A DNA stretch of 64,000 bases from NCBI GenBank assembly GCA_000310025.1, contig FN649735.1:2864229-2928228 (forward strand). The letters run 5' to 3'. How positions within the stretch are numbered: the stretch's first letter is position 1; each line of letters starts with the position of its first letter. Below the pieces are notes generated by a model. The model ran no database searches and was not told the DNA's origin. It saw nothing but the letters and a program-made list of their open reading frames with translations. A program made the translations under genes and the position numbers. This document shows positions 11,034 to 21,846 of the stretch, in pieces. Origin of the DNA: Ectocarpus siliculosus. Lineage: Eukaryota > Sar > Phaeophyceae > Ectocarpales > Ectocarpaceae.

Positions 11034-13220
11034 ATGCCGTACAACCATCTGCACGATGCTGCGTTGAAAGGCTCTGCCAAGGTCACAGAAGCCCTACTTG
11101 CGACGGCGGCGTTGGACATCAACGAACGCACGGAAGATGGGTTCACCCCGCTTGACGTTGCAGCTCAAGAGGGTCACCACCGGGTTGCCAGGATCCTATT
11201 GAGGCACAACGCTAGCGTAACTGTGGCATCGGAGAACGGGTGCACTCCCCTCATGCTGTCCGCCCAGAACGGACACGTTGTCGTGACCAAGTTGCTCATC
11301 GACGCTGGTTCGGACGTGAACGCCTCTACCGATGAAGGTATCACTAGCCTTCACCAAGCCGCTGATGAGGGGCACGCGGAGATCATGTCGATGCTGGTGA
11401 ATGCTGGTGCGAACCCCGACACTCAAACATACAACGGAAGCACCCCGCTGTACGATGCGGCGTTCCATGGCCACCTCGACATCGTCAGGAGGCTCCTCCG
11501 CTTCGGCGTAAGGCCTGCCATCCCTAGGTTCCAGCCGGATGGGTCGACCCGCGTTGCTTTGGATGTGGCGGCGCAAAAGGGACACTCAGAGGTGGTCCGT
11601 GAGCTGATCCAGTACCGCGGGATCAAGACGTGTGCGGGGGTAACGGGCGGGGCAATTGCTCTCAATTTGGCCACGAAGCATCAGCACGTCGATACCATGA
11701 GGCTGTTGCTGGCCGCGGGAGTCGTGGACACGGGCATGTCGTTGTTCACGGCCGCCACCCTTGGCCGAGAGCGAGCAGTCAAGCTTCTCCTGCAGCAAAA
11801 GTGGGCCACTCCTGGAGATAGATATATCGACAGCCGTAACGAATGTCATTGCACACCCCTGTTCGTTGCCGTCTCCGCCGCGGCGCCGAGGATCGTGCGG
11901 CTGCTGCTTGACGCCGGGGCAAACGAGAAGTTGACCAGACCCGTGTCGTACTCGTTCCATGGAAAGATGAAGAACGAGACGCTCCTGGGGCTCGCGGACA
12001 ACAACCTCCGTTATGAGGTACACGACGGCAGACGCGCGACATCAGAGGAAACGAATCGTCTGGAGGAATCCCGGCGCTTGCTGATGCGAGTGGAAGCCGT
12101 TCGTGCGGTATCCTGGCTCTGGGGCACTACCAGCCCTGCGTACGCCATCCCACTGGGGACTGATGGCAACAAAGACGCCAAGGGAGGGGCGTCGCGGCTG
12201 GGAGTCCGTATCGCGAGGCGCGAAACCAGAGCGCACAGGAATGGCGCTCTCTTGGCGACCCTGTTCAGGTATGCTTACACCAGATCACAGGGATGCCCAT
12301 GTTGACGTGGGCCGCCTGAGGTATGACCGGACGGGTTTTCCAACGCGTAGATGTGTCACGGTCCACTCTGCGGTGTTCTGTATTGCCGTATAATTTACAC
12401 CTTCCCTGGCCGGGCAAATATTTTTCATCCTTAAGGCTGCCAATCGTCCGGTGGGTTCGGTCTGAAGTAGTATTATATACCTTCGCAGCGTTTTATCTAC
12501 GATGTGTTTTCCAACCACAGAACTCGTCGTGAGTTCTGTTGTTGTATTCGACAAGCGGGCATGATGTGATGTAATTTATCGCGTTGCATGCTTCTTGGGT
12601 TCGTCATCGTTTCGGGCCCGCTTCATCCAGGTACTCGGTCAAGACTTGAACGGGCCTGTTTTAATGGATTGTATAAGCTGGTTTTCTCCCAGGGATTCTC
12701 GGTCGTGGCGACGGGCGAACGTCCAAATCTTCAACGCCCTGCAGTACCTGCGTGCAAGCTGGTGTCCATGCACTGGAGCGCGGGGTGGAGGTTGCGCTCT
12801 TTGTCTTCGTCCACCGCGTGGACGGATGGCTAGAGTCGGGAATGATGTGCTTCGCTCAGACAAATTGATTTAACCGCCGATGTCTTCGTGAATTTCTTCC
12901 GGAGACGCCTGGTAGTGCAACAGCGGTGGCTGGCCCACGCTGTAGGCAATACAAGGCAGCCGCGATGGCATACAGGGAGGGCTAAGTTGAATTCTCAGCT
13001 GTTGTTGCGACCAATTTCGTTGTAAGGGTCAGTGTGGACATTTGCGTATCCTTGTGTAGACCTCAGCCAGCCGCATGTAGACGGGGGGAACCATTCGAGG
13101 CTAGCCGACTAGCCAATCTCGATTCCGCAGAGAAGAGAAACAGGCACAAGAATATACGCGATTTTTTACGCGGGATGGAATCCCCAGTTTGCAATTGGGG
13201 AATGACCCCGATTTGCTTTC
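10131..13220 (+). repeat. Tandem segmental duplication, copy B (ankyrin unit)
   Basis: This is the second copy of the unit described at 4096-7260, in direct orientation, offset by about 6 kb. The upstream flanks share the segment GTCGAGGTCACA and the phrase CAGCTGA shortly before the start codon. The downstream flanks share the CACGGTCCA block and the ATCCAGGTACTCGG-type acceptor block. Confidence 0.8.
11034..12649 (+). CDS. Ankyrin-repeat protein (second tandem copy)
   Basis: This is the paralogue of the gene at 5170, in the same orientation and starting with the related MPYNHLHDAALKG. The main exon runs 11034-12268. It holds one more 33-residue ankyrin repeat than its sibling, GFTPLDVAAQEGHHRVARIL, inserted after the first repeat. 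Otherwise the repeats and the AVSWLWGTTSP tail correspond one to one. The open frame would continue to 12305 (ending in GCPC), but an AG|GTATGC donor at 12268 and an acceptor at 12630 give a terminal exon 12631-12649 encoding Y-S-V-K-T and a stop, for 417 residues. This matches the predicted tail of the sibling. Function is probably protein binding; no catalytic domain is visible. Gene call firm, last exon inferred. Confidence 0.85.
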
Positions 13221-15226
13221 ATTTTGGTCTGCGTAGTGCGTAGTGATGGGAAAACATTTTGATGCACCGGTATCAGTAGAGAGAGAGAGAGAGAAAATAC
13301 CCCGTTGAGGGTGGCTTTTCTATATTTTACGGCGACAACTGCCAACATGTGCGACGTGCGTCGGATACGGGTGTGAACTACGAATCCCTGTAAGCGAAAG
13401 CGTAGTAACTTGTCGACACCACATGAGACAGAAGGCTCCACTCAAAACAATTAGCGAAGAGTTACCATCTACTAAGATCGCCAAGGATCGAGACGTTGGC
13501 TGTTTTCAAGCCAGGACAGAGTGCCCACGATACACGAAAACAAGGTGTGAGCAAACGCGGTGGCTCTTGCGGCCAACGATACCATCACCATTGCAAAGTC
13601 GTTCTTGTTGGCCTGTTTAGGGTCGAAAACGAAGATGCCCTGAACGCGAGTGTCCTCGTCCTTGCCGCGACCACGGCCGATCCACCGAAGACTGAGGCGA
13701 GCCCAAGAAAGGAGATAACCATGCACATGAAGTCGAGCGACCATATCACACTTTGCCATTAGTGGGCACCGCACTGCAAACGTAAATAAAAAACAAATCA
13801 AGGAATATTAATCCAGCTAGGCCGTCTCGAGAAAAGCAACGAACCAGTGAACCAGCTTTCACCAAAACCGCTTCCTTCCCTTGGGGGAAATTACTCGCCA
13901 CTCGCAGTACGCCGATCGCTTTATCTACGATCGTGTGGCTCGTTGTTCCTTCCGTTCGTACAAAAATCACGATCGAGTGCAATCACCGCAGTGAATGGCC
14001 GGGGTGTAGTTTCCCTAGCCTCCAGCCCCCGTGCTCCTCCAGCGCCTTTCTGTTCTCTAGCCAAAGACGACAAGGGCGCCGCACGCCGACCGGAATAAGG
14101 ATTCTCAGCTCTGATCTTACCCCTTGTTTTCGCGCTTTTCATTGTCTTTCCCATAGTCACAATGCCTAGGAATAAACAATCACGTTTCTTCGTAGACGCG
14201 TCGCGACTACTAACCCGTGTGCATGATCCCGCCCCTGGCGTCAGGTGTTGCCTGCTCGCCCACCTGCCACCTAGGGAGTTGATTCGTTCCTCGAAACAAA
14301 CTTAAAGGGAAAGCGAGCGCCTTCCCACCCTTTCTGCACACCCACTCCTACCGCACACCCCAAAGAATAAAACGGTTAATAAAAGACCCAGGGCACCTTA
14401 AAAAACACCCAACACAAACTCACACCACCACGTAACATCGGCACACAAACCTCACCCACTACATTTCTTGTTTTCACTTTTTCCTGGCGGAAGACGGCCA
14501 TCCCGACAGAACCACCCAGCAACCTCGCCGCCGATTCTCATGCTGCACGCTAAGGCCCCACTAGCGGCAGCAAAAAGAAAATCAAAGAAAGAAAAAACAA
14601 CAGTCGGCATAGTTTCTTCGTTTTTTCAAGACAAACCAAAGAGCTAAATCCTTTTGCTGCCGCCCTCGTTTGTTGTTGTTAAGAAAGTCACCAATACCGT
14701 TTTAGCCCTATCGCCCCATCTGCCGCAACCACGCTACTCCCGCCCCCTCCCCCCTCCTGCGGTCGACGTTCCCTTGCCCCCTAGCGCTTGTGCTGTCCAG
14801 GCCGCCGTCGTCGTCGTTGCAGACGCCCGACGCCGCCATCAATCGGTTCCACCGCATCTATTGCGGTCACCGCCCTCATCCCCTTGTCGACCGCGACCTT
14901 CATTCCGCCCTCCGTCTCCGGCCTCTCCATATCCGCGAAGTCCTCGGATTCGTCACCCATCACGCATGCCGCGGTCGGCGCAGTTACTGCTCCGACCCCC
15001 ACAGCCAGCACGGCCCTCGCCGTCGCCAAACACCACACAACGCCAATCCAGCCCCCGCCGCCGCCGCAGCCGCCGCCGCCTCTATGCTTCCATTTTACGG
15101 CGGGTAAGATGCTCTGGCGCGTGAGCGTTGCTTCCTCCTCTTTCGTTCTTGGAATAGATCCCGTCTTTAAAAATTGGTTCTGATCTAGAACCCGTGCGTC
15201 TCGCAGCTAACTGGTTCTTCTGCCTC
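12650..15226. other. Region without a firm gene
   Basis: The stretch to about 13220 is ankyrin-unit flank. A short GA run lies at 13278-13294. A Pro/Ala-rich, GC-rich open stretch at 14650-15120 is open in several frames of both strands, so composition rather than coding probably explains it. A strong GG|GTAAGA donor after MLPFYGG on the plus strand at about 15104 leaves room for an orphan first exon. The rest, including the A-rich 14290-14640, shows nothing I can name. Confidence 0.5.
13472..13801 (-). CDS. Possible exon of an unrecognised membrane protein
   Basis: This open stretch on the minus strand reads plausibly as protein. It has a charged segment, GIFVFDPKQANKNDF, then a hydrophobic run, AMVMVSLAARATAFAH, then a second apolar run ending near a TAG stop. 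The hydrophobic part could be one or two membrane helices. There is no recognisable family, no convincing upstream exon and no polyadenylation signal that I can point to. The opposite strand is also open here. It may be a fragment of a gene or chance. Confidence 0.18.
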   Translation of the reverse strand: MICFLFTFAVRCPLMAKCDMVARLHVHGYLLSWARLSLRWIGRGRGKDEDTRVQGIFVFDPKQANKNDFAMVMVSLAARATAFAHTLFSCIVGTLSWLENSQRLDPWRS

Positions 15227-17541
15227 TTAGAGCGGGTAGACGCTCTGGCCCGTAGACGGGTTATAAAAGTATCGCCGCCCGGAGCGGTCGAACATCGGCT
15301 GCCAACCCGGCGGAGCCGCAAACTGCTGCTGCTGCGGCTGCCGCGGCTGCTGCTGCTGCTGTGGCAGCTGCGGCATTATCTGGGGAACCTGGGGAATCTG
15401 CGGAACCATCTGCGGGATCTGTCCCATTGGCGCGGTTATCTGCGGCTGGGTCATGTAGCCCATCGGCACCTGAGAGAAACACAGGGAGCATTTGGTGGCA
15501 TGCGGTATACTCGTTGTCAGTAATATTTTTCCTATGCATACATAGCCAGTCGCCCCGGTGGTCTCGTGGTAACCTCGAAACCGCTATTTAGTCGCAGAGA
15601 TCGTGAGTTCGAACCCCCATGGGATGAAAAACTGCGAATTTGCGGGTGAAAGCGAAAACAAGAAGCCGAAAATGCTCTCGTGAGTACCAAAACTTCGGCG
15701 CTAGCACCATCGACGAGGGAAAGGGACGGCTGGACCCTTCTCGCGATAAAAATAAATTCAGCACGCACCGCAGGAGGGAGGTGGGGCACGAAAAAAAAAA
15801 TATATATATATATAATAGCCCCGGTGTTTACCTCCTCCTGTTTGACCCTGTATGGTTGTAGTTGTACGAAAAAATACACTGAAAAGTGTAGTACACGTCT
15901 CACCACGAAAAATGGGGGGGGGGAATGTCGCCATAATAAACAGGACGAAAACAAAACACATACATCGAGGGAGCACGTCCTAGGCATGAAAGTAAAACAA
16001 ATAAGAGACGCAATTTCTCCCCGACCCTCATACCTGTCAGCGTCATTCGATTGTAGCCGGAACTGCTGCGTCGGACGCGTTCCGCTGTCTACTGCCCCAA
16101 AAACTCGTGAGACGGACAAGGGCGATTACCTACTACCACTTCCAAGCAGGATTCCAAACACAAAGGTCAGCCGGTTAGCGGGGTCGATGCTAACGAGAAA
16201 TACACGCACACACGCACCTGCATCGGCGGCTGCTGGTACACTTGCGGCTGCACAGGCACCTGCGCCTGCGGGGCCATCATGGGGTTGGCGGCGTTATAGG
16301 CGCCGTACATCTGGTAGGTCGTTTGCCCCGTGCTCGGGTTGTACCTGACAAGATTGGCCCAGAACGGCGAGTAGACCAAACAGGGGCGCTTCCGCCAATC
16401 AGCACACACACACCACACGCTTCCTGGCAGTACAGACAATTACAAGCTTGTGCGGTGGCAAAAAAAAGTAAGCAAGACCATAATTGTTATGCAAAATCAT
16501 ACCAGTCACTGCTACTCCTCCAAACGTGACCTGCAAGCAATCACGGATCCCCGAAATCGGTCGTAGTTACGGGCACAGCTGCCGTGATTCCACCAAAAGA
16601 GAAACGAATGCTCCGGAGATGAACAGGACCAAGGGTTCCTCGACAAAGTTGCCGTTGGGTGCCTCTGACATCGCGAAGGGGCTAGTCGTTCCGTCCCCGG
16701 TATCTGGACAACGGGCCACGACTGTTGTGCGCCGGAGGGTTTCTGGATCGTTCCTCGAATAGGTCCCTGCGGCGAGCCCGCCCAATGGGTATCGAGGTTG
16801 CCCTAGTCAGCTAAGCTTAGTGTAGAGCTTGTGTCTTGACCTTTGTCACAACATCACACGTGCTTCCACTCTGACAAGGGGCCATGTTGGGCATCGCGGT
16901 CGTGTCACGCGACTTTAGTATCCAGCGACACGTGGAACTGACTGATCCATGCTAGCAGACGCATCAGGTGGAGTGATGCCATTCTGGTGCTCGTGGTCGG
17001 TGGTTGTATTGCACCAACGGTACTGCACATCATACATTCACTGTCAGCAACTGAGTAGAAGTTGCCAAGTTCGTCACAACCCCAACAGGAAAGCTTGGTA
17101 AGAGAAAATGATCAGGAGGTGGTGCTAGAAGTAGACGTGACGGCTTCGTAGGATGAGCGCAACGTATTCAACGCACACGTTGTGTGCACCTTTTTCTGGA
17201 AAAGTTGGCGCGTGACCAAATCGATCATCTTGCCGCCCGCATGACCGCTAAAGATACGACATTTGGAGAAGCCAACCCGATCAGTTTTACAAACGAGAGT
17301 CTGCTCTAGGCACAAGAAGGGAGACAACAACGGCAAAATCAACAGCATTGGCTACAAATAACGGCAAGATCAACCACCATAGCACAAGCAGTACCACCAC
17401 CACCATCACCACCAACCACCATATCACCACCGTCATCCAACAACGGCAGCTACAATAACAACCCCAAGAGCAGCAGCAGCAGCAGCAGCAGCAACCATCA
17501 CATCACCACAGCCATCAGCAACGGCAGCTATAATAACGACC

Positions 17542-17596
<55 letters not shown>

Positions 17597-17741
17597 GTCA
17601 CCACCGCCATCAACAACGGCAGCAACAACAAGAACAGTAACAACCTCAACAGCAACAGCGGTAGCAGCATTAGACTCACCAGCCGTGTCGCCCCATCTGG
17701 TCCGAAAAGGGGATCCACTGGCCGGTGTAGACCCCCGCCAT
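15227..17741 (-). CDS. Small Gln/Pro-rich protein with two WW-like modules
   Basis: Three exons read 5' to 3' as 17741-17680, 16344-16218 and 15469-15227. The phases match (2, then 0), giving 143 residues and a TAA stop. Two similar modules are visible. In the first, WIPFSDQMGRHGW is joined across intron 1 to YNPSTGQTTY. In the second, WQPMFDRSGRRYFYNPST continues as GQSVYPL at the C terminus. They resemble WW domains (Trp, Gly-Arg, aromatic-Tyr-Asn), which bind Pro-rich ligands, but the second conserved Trp is replaced by Tyr. The linker is rich in Met, Gln and Pro (PQIPQVPQIMPQLPQ). A TTTAG acceptor-like site lies 12 bases upstream of the chosen ATG, so a 5' untranslated or coding exon may lie further upstream and the N terminus is uncertain. 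Intron 2 holds a SINE and starts with a dispersed intronic repeat. Function unknown. Confidence 0.7.
15551..15790 (+). repeat. tRNA-derived SINE, near-complete copy
   Basis: The head (15551-15625) has RNA polymerase III style internal boxes at tRNA spacing: A-box-like TGGTCTCGTGG near 15559 and B-box-like GTTCGAACCCC near 15606. The tail (about 15705-15790) holds GGGACGGCTGGACCCTTCTC, an A-rich stretch and CACCGCAGGAGG. The tail is shared with copies at 45.6, 9.9 and 3.8 kb. It lies in intron 2 of the WW-like gene, antisense to it. Confidence 0.75.
16140..16217 (-). repeat. Dispersed intronic repeat at a 5' splice site
   Basis: On the host (minus) strand the intron starts directly with GTGCGTGTGTGCGTG, followed by TTTCTCGTTAG and the core GCATCGACCCCGCTAACCGG, then CTGACC. 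Four other core copies lie at 24.66, 38.55, 40.51 and 40.56 kb, each in the sense orientation of its host gene. Confidence 0.7.
17543..17593 (+). repeat. (CAG)n microsatellite
   Basis: About 17 uninterrupted CAG units. An interrupted CAG/CAA tract precedes it (17470-17500). It lies in intron 1 of the WW-like gene. Confidence 0.95.
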
Positions 17742-19415
17742 GATAACGTTCGCCTAAACAGACAACGACGACAAGTAACATCACCACAAGCGAGGGGCGA
17801 GGGGGTGGTGAGAGACGGACAGAGGGAGAGAGAGGGAGAACAAAGAAATGCTAAGCGTATATGCTGCGACGCGAACAACGCCAAAGGCTCTCTCGCTCGA
17901 CCTGACCCATCAACTTCCAACCCGTCTCGTTTCGAGTTTTTTCTTTGATTAAATGCGACTTTTGTACCGGCCTGTCCAAAACGGTTCGCGTTGCACGGGC
18001 TCCAGAGCACGTATTTTGGATCCCGTCAGTGGCGCTAGGCGTTCAATGAACAGAAAACGTTGCTAGTTTCCCGGTAGAACATGTCGAGCTACCACCTTCG
18101 TCAAGAAAAAGAGTTGTGTGTGTTGTACTCATGTGTTGCACCCCGCGGCCTAAAATCAATAATGCACAGCGGGGTATGCAAGCCTTTCCTCTCGCCCTCG
18201 TAACCAACAACAAAAAAACAGCGTCACCACATGAGAAAAAGGCACCACCGGGTTTTCGGGGTTCATCGAAGAAAAAATTAACGTGGCAAGGTCACCTGGC
18301 CCATATTGATCCCGTCCCCGCGGAACTACGCACATCTTGTGGTACGTTGGCCCCCATCGAAAATGATGTTCGAAAGTTACACAGGGCGATACAAATTAAT
18401 AAAAAACTGGCGCACGCATACGGGGACGCGACGCCACTTACGAAGTTGATGGGTCAGAGGATTGGCTACAAACCAGTAGACCAGTAGTCGGGGCTCAAGA
18501 ATCCGAAACGTCACACCTTTAGCCGCCTGCGTGCTAGACTCTACAAGTACGGACGGGATCCCTCCGGGAGTGGGCTCATGACACCACGCGGTGTCCTCAA
18601 GGGGTGACGGACGGTGCAAGATGAAAATAATACTGTACTAGCGACAGGGAGCAGACCAGCCCACAGCTGGCTGGTGGTAACGTTCCTCAGGCTCAAGAGC
18701 TCACACAGCTGGCATGGCTTCGAACTTCGAACCGAAGAGCCCACTTAGCGAACCTCCAACGAACCAAAAAGAAAAAAGAAAACACATCTGCGTACACGCC
18801 AGCTCTCACGAGAGTTCGTGTTGGTTTTCCGACAAACAGAAAAGAAAGACCGCGTCGCCATTCCTACTTCACTTTCATACGTGGTTGTGAAAAAAGGGGG
18901 TGTTAGATACCCTCTGCTTGACGTCTCAAACCTGAGAACGCTGCAACCCCAACAAACACCACCGGTTGATCTGAGTTCAGCGCACCATCCGTGGATACAA
19001 AGGTGCTACAGTACAGCTGTACATATGCTTGCAATACACATATCATTGGCTGGCGTGCACTGGACGAACACGTACGTGCCCATGGGTATGCATACGTAGA
19101 CGTGGAAGGAGAAAAAGTTGGGTGCGCCATGTTCCGACCTGGATACCACGACTTTCTCACCCCCAGCAGCTTCGACTTCAAACAGAGGCTGGTACGTTGA
19201 GTACTGAAGAGTGCTATAATACTGCAAGGAGTGCTGGAGGATGTGGGGGTGATGTGCGCATCTTTGAGGGCACGCGTGGGCCGGGTGTATAACCACCCCG
19301 TGAAAAGAACAGAACTTCTACGGCAATGATGTCTTCCACGGGTCGGTCGCCTCCGAACAGTATTGCTACATGTCTTTGCGCTCAAGCGTGGCATACAGCA
19401 GCACATCAATTTTAC

Positions 19416-19481
<66 letters not shown>

Positions 19482-21846
19482 ACATCAGCCGAAAAAGACA
19501 TTCCAGGGTTTAGACCTGGTCTACAAATTAAACTTGCAATATTTACGACACGGCCGTGTGGTTCCAACAGCAGCGCGCTGCGGTCGTTGTGCTTTGCGAA
19601 TCACCATTATTGCAATTTTTTGTTGAAAAGGAGGGTAGGTGGGCACCAGTTGGACACATTCTACAGAAGCAAGACATGTGTACAGGACACCGAGGACGCG
19701 CAACGGAAAAAAAAAACAGCGTCCCATCCGCTCCTTCCGTGTTGTTGATTACAATTGCTCAAGGGTTCGTTCGGTTCAGCAAAATCACTTGCAACTGTAG
19801 ATCGGGGTACTTCTGCTGCTGTAGAGGTGTGTTTAGACCTATGCATACGGCGAAGGATGCTGCGGGTCTGCTGTACCGCTGGGTCGGTGGGGACAAAATG
19901 CAAAGAGCTTGCACGCGTGGCATGCTTTAAGATGAAGCAGCAGTGCTGACACTGCTCTCGTGTCTGTGGGGTGTAACGGCAGTAGGGCATGGGGAATGAG
20001 TGCAGAAAGAGACGAGGCAGCAGCAGCAGGAGGATTCAGATACATACAATTCTTCGGGGTAAGGGGAGAGAGAGAGGGAACGAAAGTGAGGGCGCCAAAC
20101 CACAAAGCCCATGCGTGTATGTCCACGAGCAAGAAACCAAAACCTGGCAAGGGCCTTCTGCGCGAAAGACAACGGCGTCCCAGCCACGTATGGGAGCAAG
20201 GGCAGGAAGAGCGTACACACGTCAGGGGGCATTGTTGGCATCTGGTAAAAATGTACCCGCGTCATCTGCCGTTGTTGCCCGGGAAAGTGGGTCGTTTGGG
20301 GTTTGGTTTTGGTGGAAAGTGTTTTTCATGCGTCGGGGCGGGGGAAAATAAACACAAGGAGAGTCGCCCCAGCAAGGCTTGCGTGCACGCGCGCTCTAGC
20401 TCGGTCACTTGGCCCCTGGGATCGAAGCCCACCCTCTTCCCATGATCATTGCTGCTATGGTGCTGCCCGCCTGCTGCTGTGTGCTGCCAATATTTTCTTG
20501 TCACCACCCTCTGCTGCTGGTAAAACTAAAAGGGAGAAAACACCGCCCGTTCGTGCATACCTTAGTTCTCGGCTAAATCACCAGCGCGCTGCCCTGCGCG
20601 CCCTGCGTCCGCCTCGGGGTACCTAGGCGCCTCGCTCTCTCTTCCTAGTTGGCGCCGAGGCGGGGGTTGCGTATTTGCGGTTGCCCTCTGGTTGTCTCTC
20701 TTTGTCTCTCGCTCTCCGCTCCTTCCCTCCTCTCTCTATCTCTCCTAAATCCGCGCCGAAAAGAGCGGTGGAATCACCCACGACCTTGTCCGGCGAACAG
20801 ACCGTTCCGTTCCTATCAATAGACCTTTCCTGAAGACCGCGGCGGCTGTGGCCATCAAAGATTGCATCAAAGCAAGCAACAACAGCGGAGGAGGGGCCAG
20901 CAGCAGCAGCAGCGGCGGCGGCAGTATGACTATAGCGAGAAAAGTTTTAATGCCTTGCTCTGTGCGAGGAGGTCTTTGCACTCCCACCAGGTGGCTCTCG
21001 TGTCGGCGGTCCCCATCCTTTGCGCGCTGTCTTTTTTTTTTACGGCAAACGTCCCGACATCACGTGGGCGGTAGATACAGCAGTAAGCAAAGAGACAACC
21101 GCTAATATAATTGCGCACGGCACATCCATTCGTTATTTTGGCGAATCTAAAACGAAGTGCCACTGTCCATGGGTCCGGCAAAAAATCGCGATGAGAGTTG
21201 TTTTTTTTCGCGCGGGGCCAACGTTCTTGTGTAATGTCGAAGTCGGGGACGCATCTCCGCGCCGAAAATCCGAAAATCCTGTGGAGCATGTGTACGCCTG
21301 TACATCACTGCTGCGGCTGCTGTGTTGTCCCGAGTAGTACATACTACATTGTACAACGCTGGAGCTCTTCGGTTCTCATCGCTGGAAACAGCGCGCAGAC
21401 TACATCGACAGATATGGACACGCCTTGCTGATCCCCTCCCCAAAGAGGACATTGTTACCGGACTCCAGGCCCGATCCTCTCTCTACCCGTTGCCTCATGC
21501 TTGGTCGGGAGGCCATCCCACCCACGCAAGCCTCACGAAACAAGTCTAGTGTATTCACGAAACATCACGATGTGTTACATTACATAGACGCACCTGCCTC
21601 CTAAGTTCACTCCTTCCATCTCTCATCTACACTAACGCAAGCTCCCAGAGACAGGCATTGCTGTATCGAAAAACTAACGTTGTTTCGAGAGCGTCGCTCT
21701 CTCTCTCGCCGACAGTTTTTCGGACTTTAAGGCTGGCACACACTGGTGTAGTTCCAACGTTTGCCTCGCGGAGCAAGAGCGTCGGTTCCAAAAGCGAAAA
21801 ATCAGGCCCAACCTAAACCGCGTTCTCCAAGCTCGGTGCAGAACCC
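17742..21846. other. Region without a firm gene
   Basis: No gene is supported between the WW-like start codon and the PsbP stop codon. 19417-19478 is a (CAG)n tract of about 20 units, which creates artificial polyglutamine and polyalanine frames. 20690-20750 is CT-rich. Short CAG tracts occur at 20020-20035 and 20900-20920. Upstream exons of the WW-like gene could lie in the first kilobase, but none has both convincing splice sites and a matching frame. Confidence 0.5.
19417..19478 (+). repeat. (CAG)n microsatellite
   Basis: About 20 perfect CAG units, followed by CAA CAT CAG. No supported gene contains it. Confidence 0.95.

Noticed and set aside
14654-15183. Pro-rich protein on the plus strand
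   Set aside because: All three plus frames and one minus frame are open here, as expected from a GC-rich, C-biased stretch. No family signature supports any one of them.
18290-18490. Extra upstream exons of the WW-like gene (donor-like GTAAGT near 18438 and GTGACC near 18295, minus strand)
   Set aside because: The sequence before these sites hits stops or lacks the W..YNPSTGQ pattern, and no matching acceptor and phase were found.
19326-19748. Polyglutamine/polyalanine protein
   Set aside because: The frames exist only because a CAG microsatellite lacks stops. There is no conserved sequence on either side.
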